The notes under the pieces: generated by a model | What the model was told of the DNA's origin: nothing | The model's database searches: none | What the model saw: the letters and a program-made list of their open reading frames with translations, nothing else | Position numbers and translations under genes: made by a program | NCBI GenBank assembly: GCA_034432655.1 | Contig: DAOUBP010000048.1 | Coordinates: 1 to 45,789 of the forward strand | Source of the DNA: DAOUBP01 sp034432655 | GTDB taxonomy: Bacteria; Chloroflexota; Anaerolineae; CG2-30-64-16 | Length of the DNA: 45,789 bases | Reading direction: 5' to 3' | Shown: in pieces, positions 30,801 through 41,138 of the stretch | Position numbering within the stretch: the first letter of the stretch is position 1 | Layout: each line of letters begins with the position of its first letter

Positions 30801-31360
30801 ATGCCCGCCGCACGCCTGCAGATCTATCTGTTCGGCCCGTTTCGCCTGCTTTGGGACGATTAACCCGTCCCCGGCCTGGACCAGCCGCGCCTGCAACATC
30901 GGCTGGCCTACCTCGTGCTGCACCGTCACACCCCGATTTCCTGGCTACAACTGGCCTTTTGTTTCTGGCCGGAAACCACCGATCAACAAGCCCTCAAGAG
31001 CCTGCGTACGTTGTTGACCCGCCTCCGCCGGGCTTTGCCACACGCGGACGATTTCTTAACGATCACATGCCAGACTCCGTAGATCACGAATCTCACGCAA
31101 AGACGCCAAGACCTCAAAGAAATACAAGAACTCTTTGCGCGCTTGGCGGCTTTGCGTGAACCAAACTGTGATCTACTGAGACTCTCCAATGACTGGCGAC
31201 TGCCCCCTTCACGTTGGCTGTGGCGCAGTTCCAGGCTGCGCTGGCGCAGGCCGAAGTCGCCAGGCGGGAGAGGGCTGCCGATTTTTCGTCGCGCGTTGTG
31301 CGCGTGGTTCATGATCGTTTGAAGGGCAAACTGGCACTGGAGCACAGTACGGAGGTATAA
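30801..31360 (+). pseudogene. SARP/BTAD-family transcriptional activator, interrupted remnant
   Basis: ATG at 30801 opens MPAARLQIYLFGPFRLLWDD, then TAA at 30861-30863. The same frame continues with PRLQHRLAYLVLHRHTPISW, FWPETTDQQALKSLRTLLTR and LRRALPHADDFLTITCQT, the winged-helix N-terminus of SARP-type regulators. At 31076 a 107-bp insertion (element copy C plus one AGACT) intervenes. Beyond it the frame resumes as LQ, stop, LATAPFTLAVAQFQAALAQAEVA, the start of the BTAD-type helical domain, and decays to TAA at 31358. At least two nonsense changes plus the insertion make it nonfunctional. The upstream 110 bp of this 700-bp gap hold only the hairpin at 30703. Confidence 0.75.
31072..31183. 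mobile_element. AGACT-flanked inverted-repeat element, copy C, inside the SARP remnant
   Basis: AGACT at 31072-31076 and 31179-31183 flank a 102-bp unit that begins CCGTAGATCAC and ends GTGATCTACTG. The ends match copies A and B, but the interior differs: an inverted pair at 31093-31110 and 31142-31159 (arm TCACGCAAAGACGCCAAG, 17 of 18 pairing). Removing the unit and one AGACT rejoins the SARP frame at Q-T-L-Q, which supports true insertion with a five-base target duplication. Confidence 0.75.
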
Positions 31361-31387
31361 TCTTAGCCCAGGCTGTTAAGGCCTGGG
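31356..31387 (+). promoter_or_regulatory. Possible promoter and leader hairpin of uxaC
   Basis: TATAAT at 31356-31361 is a perfect -10 hexamer; a convincing -35 is not seen (CTGGAG at about 31337-31342 is a poor match with short spacing). Just after it, CCCAGGC (31367-31373) and GCCTGGG (31381-31387) form a stem, with the GGAGG ribosome site immediately downstream. The stem could modulate uxaC translation. Confidence 0.4.
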
Positions 31388-31400
31388 ACTTGGAGGTCAA

Positions 31401-32822
31401 ATGTCATCACAACCAACGCTCTTGTCTCCGGACCGTTTCTTCTCGTCCGACCCTGCGCAGCGCCGCGTGGCGCGTGAGCTTTACGAGCGCATCGCCGATC
31501 GGCCCATCGTCTCGCCGCACGGCCACGTGGACCCCGCGCTGCTGGCCGCTGAAGACGCGACCTTCGGCACGCCGGCCGACCTGTTCATCATCCCGGACCA
31601 CTACGTCTTCCGCATGCTCTATTCCCAAGGGGTTCCCCTGGAGGCGATGGGCATCCCGCGGCGGGATGGCGGGCCGGTCGAAACCGATCACCGCAAGATC
31701 TGGCAGGTCTTTGCCGACCACTTCTACCTCTTCCGCGGCACGCCCAGCGGCGTCTGGCTGGCGCATGAGCTGTACGAGGTGTTCGGCATCCGGCAGAAGC
31801 TGACCGGGGCGACCGCGCAAGCGATCTACGACGAGCTGGCCGATAAGCTGGCCCGGCCAGAGTATCGCCCGCGTGCCCTGTTCGAGCGGTTCAAGATCGA
31901 GGTGCTGTGCACCACCGACGCAGCCAGCGATACGTTGGAACACCACAAGGCTATCAGAGAATCGGGCTGGCAGGGGGTCGTGCGGCCCACATTCCGCCCC
32001 GATGCCGTGATCAACCTCCAGACCGTCGGCTGGCGCACCCATCTGGATAAGCTAAGCGCGGCCGTTGGCCGGGAGATCACCACGGCCAAGGCGCTGATCG
32101 CCGCGCTGGAGGAACGGCGGGCCTTCTTCAAGCAGATGGGCGCCACCTCCACTGACAGCGGCGTCGAGACGCCGTACACCGAGGCGTTGTCCGACGCCGA
32201 GGCCGAGGCGATCTTCGCCCGCGCGCTGGCGGGCAAAGCGACCGCCGAGGATGCACGGCGCTTCACCGGCCACATGATGATCGAAATGGCGCGCATGAGC
32301 GTGGAGGACGGCCTGGTGATGCAACTCCACGCAGGCTGCTATCGGAACCATAACCCGCTGGTGTTCGAGCGGTTCGGCGCGGACAAGGGCGCCGACATTC
32401 CGGTCGAGACCGAATGGACACACAACCTGAAGCCACTGCTCGACCGCTTCGGCAACGATCCGCGGCTGACCCTGATCCTCTTCACCATGGATGAGGCCAG
32501 CTACTCGCGCGAGCTGGCACCCCTGGCGGGTCACTATCCTGCGCTCCGGCTCGGCCCACCCTGGTGGTTCCTGGATAGCCTCAACGGCATAGCGCGCTAC
32601 TTCGACCTGGTCATGGAGACGGCAGGGCTGTACAACACCTCCGGCTTCATAGACGACACGCGCGCCTTTCTCTCGATCCCAGCGCGGCATGACGTCTGGC
32701 GCCGCGCGTCGGCCAACTGGCTGGCCGGGCTGGTGGTGCGCGGGCTGATTGACATGGAAGACGCGGCCGAGATGGCCGCCGACATGGCGAACGGCCTGGC
32801 ACGGCGGACGTTCAGGTTGTGA
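31401..32822 (+). CDS. uxaC: Glucuronate isomerase
   Basis: Interconverts D-glucuronate and D-fructuronate (and galacturonate and tagaturonate). The 473-residue length fits the UxaC family. It is a divergent amidohydrolase-fold protein: PHGHVDP (39-45) supplies the H-x-H, and LCTTDAASDTLEHHKAIRESGW, RPTFRPDAVINL, QLHAGCYRNHNP and LGPPWWFLDSLNGIARYFDLVMETAGLYNTSGFIDDTRAFLSIPARHD-type blocks are characteristic. GGAGG is about 5 bases before the ATG. It is the first gene of the uronate-to-pentose-phosphate run, and the next gene, uxuB, acts on its product. Confidence 0.97.
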   Translation: MSSQPTLLSPDRFFSSDPAQRRVARELYERIADRPIVSPHGHVDPALLAAEDATFGTPADLFIIPDHYVFRMLYSQGVPLEAMGIPRRDGGPVETDHRKIWQVFADHFYLFRGTPSGVWLAHELYEVFGIRQKLTGATAQAIYDELADKLARPEYRPRALFERFKIEVLCTTDAASDTLEHHKAIRESGWQGVVRPTFRPDAVINLQTVGWRTHLDKLSAAVGREITTAKALIAALEERRAFFKQMGATSTDSGVETPYTEALSDAEAEAIFARALAGKATAEDARRFTGHMMIEMARMSVEDGLVMQLHAGCYRNHNPLVFERFGADKGADIPVETEWTHNLKPLLDRFGNDPRLTLILFTMDEASYSRELAPLAGHYPALRLGPPWWFLDSLNGIARYFDLVMETAGLYNTSGFIDDTRAFLSIPARHDVWRRASANWLAGLVVRGLIDMEDAAEMAADMANGLARRTFRL

Positions 32823-32849
32823 CGCAAGACGCAAGAAGGAGGGTTTCTG

Positions 32850-33683
32850 ATGAACCGGGATGAACTGATGGCGTTGTACGATTTCACCGGCAAAACCTTC
32901 CTGGTAACCGGGGGCACCGGTGTGTTAGGCGGCGAGGTGGTCTGCGCGCTGGCCGGCTGCGGCGCCAACGTGGTCGTCCTCGCGCGCAGCCTGTCGCCAA
33001 AGCAAGGCGTTGTAGACTACCTGGCAAAACGCGGTTGCCAGGTACACGCAGTTCAAGGCGATGTGATGGACCGTGAAAGCCTGAAACGCGCCGCCGAAGC
33101 CATCAAAGCGCGCTTCGGTCCCCTCTACGGGCTGGTCAACGCCGCAGGTGGCAACCGGCCAACGGCTATCACGTCCGCGCACCTGAGCTTTTTCGACGTG
33201 CCCGAGGACGCGCTGCGCTTCGTGTTGGACTTGAACCTGCTGGGCACCATCCTGCCCTGTCAGGTCTTCGGCCGGCAGATGGCCGAGGCCGGCGAGGGAG
33301 TGATCCTGAACTTTTCCTCCATGGCCGCATATCGCCCTCTGACGAACGTGGTGGCCTATGCCGCGGCCAAGGCCGGCATCACCAACTTCACCGCCTGGCT
33401 GGCCGTCCACATGGCGAAGAACTACTCCGGCAAAATTCGAGTCAACGCCATCGCGCCCGGCTTCTTCCTGGGCGAGCAGAACCGTGACCTGTTGGTTGAC
33501 CGGGAGACGGGCAAGTTGACCCCGCGCGGCCAGCTGGTCATCGAACACACTCCTATGGGGCGCTTCGGCGCGCCCGAGGATCTGCTGGGAACAGTGCTCT
33601 GGCTGCTCTCACCGGCGTCGGCGTTTGTCACCGGTATCACTGTGCCGGTGGACGGCGGGTTTTCGTCGTATGCTGGCGTGTAG
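32850..33683 (+). CDS. uxuB: D-mannonate oxidoreductase (fructuronate reductase), SDR type
   Basis: Reduces D-fructuronate to D-mannonate with NADH. A 277-residue SDR with TGGTGVLG (20-27), NAAGGN (97-102), SSM at 156-158, and catalytic Y170/K174 (YAAAK). The shared blocks HLSFFDVPEDALRFVLDLNLLGT, MAAYRPLTNVVAYAAAKAGITNFT, and APGFFLGEQNRDLLVD follow B. subtilis UxuB (YjmF) closely, down to the C-terminal VDGGFSSYAGV. AAGGAGGG precedes the ATG, 27 bp after uxaC. Non-homologous to the E. coli polyol-dehydrogenase-type UxuB. Confidence 0.92.
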   Translation: MNRDELMALYDFTGKTFLVTGGTGVLGGEVVCALAGCGANVVVLARSLSPKQGVVDYLAKRGCQVHAVQGDVMDRESLKRAAEAIKARFGPLYGLVNAAGGNRPTAITSAHLSFFDVPEDALRFVLDLNLLGTILPCQVFGRQMAEAGEGVILNFSSMAAYRPLTNVVAYAAAKAGITNFTAWLAVHMAKNYSGKIRVNAIAPGFFLGEQNRDLLVDRETGKLTPRGQLVIEHTPMGRFGAPEDLLGTVLWLLSPASAFVTGITVPVDGGFSSYAGV

Positions 33684-33720
33684 AGGGCAAATTGGGTGAC
33701 TGGGGAACTGGGAAACTGGT

Positions 33721-33811
33721 AGACTCAGTAGATCACGATTTGCCGTCTACGTGCCTGGCACTTCCGGAAGTGCCAGGCACGTGCAAGCAACATCTATGAT
33801 CAACTGAGACT
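33721..33811. mobile_element. AGACT-flanked inverted-repeat element (MITE-like), copy B
   Basis: An 81-bp unit (33726-33806) begins CAGTAGATCAC and ends TGATCAACTG, between AGACT at 33721-33725 and 33807-33811. Its core palindrome (33749-33782) has perfect 17-base arms. It is nearly identical to copy A in inverted orientation. The flanks carry an 11-bp direct repeat, ACTGGTAGACT, set in a short CTGG-rich simple-sequence tract between uxuB and the LarA-like gene. Confidence 0.78.
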
Positions 33812-33835
33812 GGTAGACTGGGAGGGTTGAAGCAC

Positions 33836-35101
33836 ATGATCACAGCTCAAGCGCTCGCGGAAACCGGGCTGCTGTCGCACGAGGCCATCATGGAGGCCCT
33901 GGTCAAGGGCCTGGGCAGCAGGTTCACGGGACAGAAGGTGTTGGTGCTCATCCCCGATCACACCCGTTCGCTGCCGCTGCCCGCGTTGTTCCGCATGCTG
34001 GTGGATGTGTTGCACGACACAGGGGAGCTCAACTTCATAGTGGCGTTGGGGACACATCCGGGCTACGATGAAGCCGGCCTGAACCGCCTGGTGGGCATCA
34101 CCGCGGCGGAACGCGCGACCATTTTTCGCCACGTGGGCCTGCTCAACCATGCCTGGGACGATCCGGCAACCCTGACATCGCTGGGCGTCATCGAACAGGA
34201 TGAACTGAGGCAACTGGCGGGATCAAGCTACCACTACTCGCTGCCGACTGAGATCAACGTCCGCATCAACAAGGCTGTGCTGGAACACGACCACATCATC
34301 ATCCTGGGCCCCACCTTCCCGCATGAGGTGGTCGGCTTCTCCGGCGGCGCCAAATACTTCTTCCCCGGCATCTCCGGCCCGGACGTCATCAACGCGACCC
34401 ACTGGCTCGGCGCGCTGGCGACGGTGCGCGGCACCATCGGGATCAAAGACACCCCGGTGCGCGCTGTGATCCATGCGGCGACCGCACGTCTGCAGACGCC
34501 GACCACCCTGGTCGCCCTGATCGTCGAGGGCCACGACCTGGCCGGGATACTGATCGGTGACCTGTATGAAACCTGGAACGCAGCCGCAGATGTATCGGCG
34601 CAGCGCCACATCCTCTGGTTCGACAAGCCGTTCAAGCGGGTGCTCTCCTGCTGTCCGCCCATGTACGACGAGCTATGGACGGCCGGCAAGTGCATGTACA
34701 AGATCGAGCCAGTGGTTGAAGCAGGCGGCGAAGTGATCATCTACGCGCCGCACCTGGAAGTGGTCAGCCATGTGCACGGCAAATACATCTACGAGGCGGG
34801 CTACCACATCCTCCCCTACTTCCTGGAGAACTGGGAGCGGTACAAGCACCTGCCGCTGGGCGCGTTGGCGCACTGCACCCACGTGCGCGGTTCGGGCGTG
34901 ATGGAGGACGGGGTCGAGAAGCCCAATGTGCGGCTGACGCTGGCCAGCAAGATCCCACCCGAAGACTGCGCGAAGCTGAACCTGGGTTACATGGACCCGA
35001 CGACCATCAACCCGGCCGAGTGGCAGGGGCGCGAGGACGAAGGCATCCTCTGCGTGCCGAAGGCGGGGGAGAGACTATACAAGGTGCGTAGTACGCAGTA
35101 A
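33836..35101 (+). CDS. LarA-family nickel-pincer-dependent racemase/epimerase homologue
   Basis: A 421-residue protein of the LarA superfamily (older name DUF2088). From the ATG at 33836, PDHTRSLPLP (40-49) matches the substrate-binding D-x-T-R region. PHEVVGFSGGAKYFFPGISG (162-181) holds H163 and K173, and H189 follows in NATHW. Their spacing equals that of the catalytic His, cofactor-bound Lys and nickel-binding His of Lactiplantibacillus LarA. LarA enzymes invert the hydroxyl-bearing carbon of 2-hydroxyacids; characterised relatives include a D-gluconate 2-epimerase. Between uxuB and a sugar kinase, D-mannonate to D-gluconate epimerisation is the natural hypothesis. GGAGGG precedes the ATG by 9 bases. 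The last residues (YKVRSTQ) come from a heptamer repeat. No larB, larC or larE is in the window. Confidence 0.85.
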   Translation: MITAQALAETGLLSHEAIMEALVKGLGSRFTGQKVLVLIPDHTRSLPLPALFRMLVDVLHDTGELNFIVALGTHPGYDEAGLNRLVGITAAERATIFRHVGLLNHAWDDPATLTSLGVIEQDELRQLAGSSYHYSLPTEINVRINKAVLEHDHIIILGPTFPHEVVGFSGGAKYFFPGISGPDVINATHWLGALATVRGTIGIKDTPVRAVIHAATARLQTPTTLVALIVEGHDLAGILIGDLYETWNAAADVSAQRHILWFDKPFKRVLSCCPPMYDELWTAGKCMYKIEPVVEAGGEVIIYAPHLEVVSHVHGKYIYEAGYHILPYFLENWERYKHLPLGALAHCTHVRGSGVMEDGVEKPNVRLTLASKIPPEDCAKLNLGYMDPTTINPAEWQGREDEGILCVPKAGERLYKVRSTQ

Positions 35102-35118
35102 GCAGCAAGGAGCAAGCA

Positions 35119-36201
35119 ATGAAGTATGGCCTGAACCTGAAGACGGAGGGCGCGTTCGACCTGATCTCGTTGGGCGCTTTGGTCCATCGCCTGGATCCGG
35201 GGATCATCCCCTTCCGCAAGGCGTCCCACTGCGACATTCACGTCAGTGGCGGCGAGTTCAACGTGGCGGCCAACCTGGCCGATTGCTTCCGGCTGCGCAC
35301 CGGCATCGTCACCGCCATGGTGGACTACCCCATCGGGGATCTGATCGCCGAACGCGTGCGCGCCATGGGGGTCACACCGTTCTACAAGCGCTTCGAGCAC
35401 AACGGGGTCAACGGCCCGAACATGGCAACGGTGTACAGCGACCGGGGTTACGGGGTACGGCCGCCGGTGGTCTTTTACAACCGGGCCAACGAAGCCGCTG
35501 CCATGCTCAAGCCGGGCGACTTCGCTTGGGACACCATCTTCGCGGGCGGCGTGCGTTGGTTCCATAGCGGCGGCATCTTCGCGGCGCTATCCCAGACGAC
35601 GGGCGAGCTGATCATCGAGGCGATGCAGGCCGCCAAGGCTGCAGGCGCAATCACCTCGTTCGACCTGAACTATCGCGCCAAGCTGTGGAACCTGTGGGGC
35701 GGGCCACAAGTGGCCCAAGACGTGATCCGTCGCATCGTGGCTCATGTAGATGTCCTTGTGGGTAACGAAGAGGACTTGCAGATGGGCCTGGGTATCCCTG
35801 GGCCCGATGTCCATGCCAGGTCGAAACTGGACCCGGGCGCCTTCTTCGGCATGATGGATTCTGTCAAAGCCATGTACCCCCAGGTCAAGATCGTGGCCAC
35901 CACCTTGCGCGAGGTGCACTCCACCAACCGCCATAGCTGGAGCGCAGTGGCCTGGATCAACGGAAGATTCTATCAGGCGCCCACCTGCGAGCTGGATGTC
36001 TACGATCGCGTCGGCGGGGGAGACGGTTTTGCCGCCGGGTTCTTCTACGGGTTACTGACCGGCGAACCGGAGCAGGAGGCGGTCAACCTGGGCTGGGCGC
36101 ACGGCGCGCTGCTGACCACCTTCCCCGGTGACACGACCATGGCGACGGTGGAACAGGTGCGCGCGTTCGCCAAAGGCGGCTCGGCGCGCATTCAGCGCTA
36201 G
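35119..36201 (+). CDS. kdgK: PfkB-family sugar kinase (2-keto-3-deoxygluconate kinase-like)
   Basis: A 360-residue ribokinase-fold ATP-dependent kinase. VSGGEFNVAANLA (43-55) is the N-terminal substrate/glycine motif, SFDLNYRAKLW the central KDG-kinase-like block, and RVGGGDGFAAGFFYGLLTG the C-terminal motif with the catalytic Asp. The DLNYR-x-KLW block is commonly seen in KdgK. If it is a KDG kinase, a mannonate dehydratase and a KDPG aldolase must be supplied from elsewhere, since neither is here. Phosphorylation of D-gluconate to 6-phosphogluconate would feed the next gene, gnd, directly and cannot be excluded. AGGAG lies 6 bases before the ATG. The gap ahead carries a heptamer fragment. 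Confidence 0.75.
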   Translation: MKYGLNLKTEGAFDLISLGALVHRLDPGIIPFRKASHCDIHVSGGEFNVAANLADCFRLRTGIVTAMVDYPIGDLIAERVRAMGVTPFYKRFEHNGVNGPNMATVYSDRGYGVRPPVVFYNRANEAAAMLKPGDFAWDTIFAGGVRWFHSGGIFAALSQTTGELIIEAMQAAKAAGAITSFDLNYRAKLWNLWGGPQVAQDVIRRIVAHVDVLVGNEEDLQMGLGIPGPDVHARSKLDPGAFFGMMDSVKAMYPQVKIVATTLREVHSTNRHSWSAVAWINGRFYQAPTCELDVYDRVGGGDGFAAGFFYGLLTGEPEQEAVNLGWAHGALLTTFPGDTTMATVEQVRAFAKGGSARIQR

Positions 36202-36310
36202 GTCGGCATCAAACACACGGGCCGGCCAACCCGGCAGGGGGCTGGTGCACAGCCTCGATTCCATTCCGCAACACGCAGTACGCAATACGCAATTTCAAGG
36301 AGCCATAACC

Positions 36311-37774
<1,464 letters not shown>

Positions 37775-37802
37775 CAAGTGAGCAAATCTCGAATGAAGTA
37801 TC

Positions 37803-37882
37803 GCCGATTCGCCGATTCGCCGATTCGCTGATTCGCTGATTCGCTGATTCGCCGATTCGCCGATTCGCCGATTCGCTGATTC
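37803..37882. repeat. GCYGATTC octamer array (10 units)
   Basis: Ten perfect eight-base units (GCCGATTC and GCTGATTC in blocks 3+3+3+1) between gnd and tkt. It is intergenic, immediately ahead of the tkt ribosome site. It has the same number of units and unit length as the CCCCGCGT array at 18517-18596, though the sequence differs. Confidence 0.95.
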
Positions 37883-37903
37883 GTCATCTCAAAGGAGTCC
37901 GGC

Positions 37904-39904
37904 ATGTCCGATCAATCGCTCGAACAACTGTGCATCAACACCCTCCGCTTCCTGTCGGCCGATGCCGTGCAGCAGGCCAACTCGGGGCATCCCGGCCTGC
38001 CCATGGGCGCTGCCCCGTTGGCCTACACCATTTGGACGCGCCATCTGCGTCACAACCCCCTTAACCCGGCCTGGCCCGACCGTGATCGCTTCATCCTATC
38101 AGGCGGCCACGGCTGCATGCTGCTTTACAGCCTGCTGCACCTGACCGGCTACGACCTGCCCCTGGAGGAGATCAAACGCTTCCGCCAATGGGGCAGCCGC
38201 ACGCCCGGCCACCCGGAGTACGGCCTGACGCCAGGGGTGGAGACCACCACCGGGCCGCTGGGCCAGGGGTTCGCCAACGGCGTGGGCATGGCCATCGCCG
38301 AAGCGCACCTGGCCGCGCGCTACAACCGGCCCGGCCATGAGATCATCAACCACTACGTCTACGCCATTGTCACCGACGGCGACCTGATGGAGGGGGTCGC
38401 GTCCGAGGCGGCTTCGCTCGCCGGCCACCTGCGCCTGGGCAAGCTGATCTACCTCTACGACGACAACCATATCTCCATCGAAGGCCCCACTGAGATCACC
38501 TTCAGCGAAGACCGGGGCAAGCGCTTCGAGGCCTACGGCTGGCATGTGCAGCGGGTGGAGGACGGCCTGGACGTGGCGGCCATTGACCGGGCCATTCAGG
38601 CAGCCAAGGCCGACCCGCGGCCCTCGCTGATCATGGTGCGCACCACCATCGGCTACGGCCTGCCCACCCGGGCCGGCACGGCCAAGGCCCACGGCGAACC
38701 GCCCGGCGAAGCGGAGCTGAACGGCGCCAAGGAAGCATTGGGCTGGCCTCTGGAACCGCGTTTCTACATCCCCGAAGCAGCGCTGGCCTTCTTCCGCCAG
38801 GCGGCCAGCCGCGGCCCGGCGCAGGAAGCGGCCTGGCAGGCGCGTTTTGAGGCCTACCGGGCTGCCTATCCCGACCTGGCCGCAGAACTGGAACGTCGGC
38901 TGGCTGGAGAGCTGCCTGACGGTTGGGACGACGGCTTGCCCGAATTCCCGGCCGACCCGAAGGGCCTGGCCTCGCGCGCTTCCTCCGGCAAGGTGCTGAA
39001 CGCCATCGCAGCCGTACTGCCCGACCTGATGGGCGGCTCGGCCGACCTGGCGCCCTCCACCAATACCTGGCTGGCCAACACCCCGGCCTTCTCCGCCGAA
39101 GATCGCACGGGCCGCAACATCCACTTCGGGGTGCGTGAGCACGGCATGGGTGCCATCGTCAACGGCATGGCCTATCACGGCGGGATCATCCCCTTCGGCG
39201 CCACCTTCTTCGTCTTCTCCGATTACATGCGGCCGCCGCTGCGCCTGGCAGCGCTCTCGCACCTGGGCTCCATCTGGGTCTTCACGCACGACAGCATCGG
39301 CGTGGGCGAAGACGGCCCCACCCACCAGCCGGTGGAGCACCTGGCCGCCGTGCGCGCCATCCCCAACCTGGTGGTGCTGCGGCCGGCCGATGCCAACGAG
39401 GTGCGGGAGGCGTGGAAGGTCGCGATCGAGAACCGCCATCGCCCCACTGCCCTGGTGCTGACGCGCCAGAACCTGCCTACGCTGGATCGCACGGTCTACG
39501 CCCCGGCTGAGGGCGTGCGCAAGGGTGCCTATGTGCTGGCCGACCTGGGCGGCAGGGATCCCCAGGCCATCCTGATGGCCAGCGGCTCCGAGGTGGCGCT
39601 GATCGTGGAGGCCGGCCAGCGCCTGGCCGAAGAGGGGGTCGCCGTCCGCCTGGTCTCCTTCCCCAGCTGGGAGCTGTTCGCGGAGCAGGATGCAGATTAT
39701 CAGGCCAGCGTCCTGCCGCCCGTGATCAAGGCGCGCGTGGCGGTGGAGGCCGGCGTCACCCAGGGCTGGCACCGCTGGGTGGGGTCAGGCGGCCGCGTGC
39801 TGGGGCTGGAGCGCTATGGTGCCTCCGCACCTGCCAAGACGGTCTTCGAGAAGCTCGGCTTCACGGTCGAGAATGTCGTGAAACTGGCGAAAGAGCTACT
39901 ATGA
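37904..39904 (+). CDS. tkt: Transketolase
   Basis: Transfers two-carbon units between pentose, tetrose and hexose phosphates with thiamine diphosphate. At 666 residues it matches bacterial transketolases (E. coli 663). Visible: NSGHPGLPMGAAPLAYTIW near residue 26, DRDRFILSGGHG, TGPLGQGFANGVGMAIAE, the cofactor motif DGDLMEGVASEAASLAGHL...YDDNHISIEG, GSADLAPSTNT, FGVREHGMGAI, and DSIGVGEDGPTHQPVEHLA. AAAGGAG lies 8 bases before the ATG. The octamer array precedes it. It sits between gnd and tal. Confidence 0.98.
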   Translation: MSDQSLEQLCINTLRFLSADAVQQANSGHPGLPMGAAPLAYTIWTRHLRHNPLNPAWPDRDRFILSGGHGCMLLYSLLHLTGYDLPLEEIKRFRQWGSRTPGHPEYGLTPGVETTTGPLGQGFANGVGMAIAEAHLAARYNRPGHEIINHYVYAIVTDGDLMEGVASEAASLAGHLRLGKLIYLYDDNHISIEGPTEITFSEDRGKRFEAYGWHVQRVEDGLDVAAIDRAIQAAKADPRPSLIMVRTTIGYGLPTRAGTAKAHGEPPGEAELNGAKEALGWPLEPRFYIPEAALAFFRQAASRGPAQEAAWQARFEAYRAAYPDLAAELERRLAGELPDGWDDGLPEFPADPKGLASRASSGKVLNAIAAVLPDLMGGSADLAPSTNTWLANTPAFSAEDRTGRNIHFGVREHGMGAIVNGMAYHGGIIPFGATFFVFSDYMRPPLRLAALSHLGSIWVFTHDSIGVGEDGPTHQPVEHLAAVRAIPNLVVLRPADANEVREAWKVAIENRHRPTALVLTRQNLPTLDRTVYAPAEGVRKGAYVLADLGGRDPQAILMASGSEVALIVEAGQRLAEEGVAVRLVSFPSWELFAEQDADYQASVLPPVIKARVAVEAGVTQGWHRWVGSGGRVLGLERYGASAPAKTVFEKLGFTVENVVKLAKELL

Positions 39905-39971
39905 ATTCTCGGCGTGGCGAATCGGGTTTCTCGTCGAAACCTGGTTTGTCACGCCACCCCAGGAGCAACAC

Positions 39972-41099
39972 ATGAACAGAGCACATCAACTATACCAGGC
40001 AGGTCAATCCCTGTGGTACGACAACATCGAACGCCGCCTGCTGAACAACGGCGAGCTCGCCGCGCTGATCGCGCGCGGGGAGATACGCGGGGTTACCTCT
40101 AACCCCACCATCTTCATGAACGCCGTCACCAAGTCGAACGACTATACAGCAGCTTTGGCAGCGCTGGCCAAAGCCGGCAAGACCGCGGAGGAGATTTTCT
40201 GGGACCTGGCCATCGAGGACATCCAGGCGGCCGCCGACCTGTTCCGGCCGCTCTACGAGGAGAGCAACAAGGGGGACGGCTACGTCAGCCTGGAGGTGAA
40301 CCCGGACTTGGCCCACGACACGCTGGCCACGCTATCCGAGGCCAAGCGGCTCTGGAAGCGGGTGAACCGGCCCAACCTGATGATCAAGATCCCGGCCACC
40401 CTGGAAGGGCTGCCGGCGATCAAGGAGGCGATCGAAGCCGGCATCAACGTCAACGTCACGCTGATCTTCGCGCGCGATCGTTATGCTGCAGTGATGGAAG
40501 CTTACCTCAGCGGCCTGGAGAGCCGGATCGCCAAAGGGCTGCCGATTGATGGCATCGCCTCGGTGGCGTCCTTCTTCGTCTCGCGCGTGGACACCAAGGT
40601 TGACGGCCACCTGAACGCCATGATTGACCGGGGTGGCGCGCGCGCCGAAAAGGCCGCGCAGCTCTTGGGCCGGGCTGCGATCGCCAATGCCCGGCTTGCC
40701 TATCATGATTTCAAGATCGTCTTCGGATCGCAGCGTTTCGCCGCGTTGCAGGCAAAAGGCGCGCGCGTGCAGCGGCCGCTGTGGGCCTCCACCAGCACCA
40801 AGAACCCGGCGTACCGCGATGTGATGTACGTGGAAGCGCTGATCGGCAGGGACACGGTCAACACCGTGCCGCCCGCGACCCTGGTCGCGTTTCTGGATCA
40901 CGGGGTCGTGCGCGCCGACAGCCTGGAGGAGGACCTGCCGGGAGCCTATCGGACCCTGGCCCTGTTGGAGACGCTGGGCATCTCCATGCCGCAGGTGACG
41001 GCCGAGCTGGAAGCGGAAGGGGTGAAGTCGTTCGCAAGCTCCTGGAAGGCGTTGCTGGACGCAGTGGAAGCCAGCCGCCAGGCCGCCATCAGCGAATAG
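39972..41099 (+). CDS. tal: Transaldolase
   Basis: Transfers a dihydroxyacetone unit between sugar phosphates by a Schiff base. The 375-residue length is that of the longer actinobacterial/cyanobacterial type rather than E. coli TalB (317). Motifs are GVTSNPTIF (about 40-48), the Schiff-base lysine in LMIKIPATLEGLPAI, NVNVTLIFARDRY, ASVASFFVSRVDTKVD, and RPLWASTSTKNPAYRDVMYVEALIG. CCAGGAG precedes the ATG. The 67-bp gap after tkt is unremarkable. Product fructose 6-phosphate goes to pgi, the next gene. Confidence 0.96.
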   Translation: MNRAHQLYQAGQSLWYDNIERRLLNNGELAALIARGEIRGVTSNPTIFMNAVTKSNDYTAALAALAKAGKTAEEIFWDLAIEDIQAAADLFRPLYEESNKGDGYVSLEVNPDLAHDTLATLSEAKRLWKRVNRPNLMIKIPATLEGLPAIKEAIEAGINVNVTLIFARDRYAAVMEAYLSGLESRIAKGLPIDGIASVASFFVSRVDTKVDGHLNAMIDRGGARAEKAAQLLGRAAIANARLAYHDFKIVFGSQRFAALQAKGARVQRPLWASTSTKNPAYRDVMYVEALIGRDTVNTVPPATLVAFLDHGVVRADSLEEDLPGAYRTLALLETLGISMPQVTAELEAEGVKSFASSWKALLDAVEASRQAAISE

Positions 41100-41138
41100 A
41101 AAAGAAGCAGGCCGGAGCCATCCGGCAAGGAGGAAGAT

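Noticed and set aside
30661..31017. Small independent gene in the gap after the KAS III-like gene
   Set aside because: The recognisable protein similarity is in the frame from 30801, which is the broken SARP regulator, not in this frame.
38099..39772. A 557-codon reverse open frame opposite transketolase
   Set aside because: Antisense shadow; transketolase is unambiguous on the forward strand.
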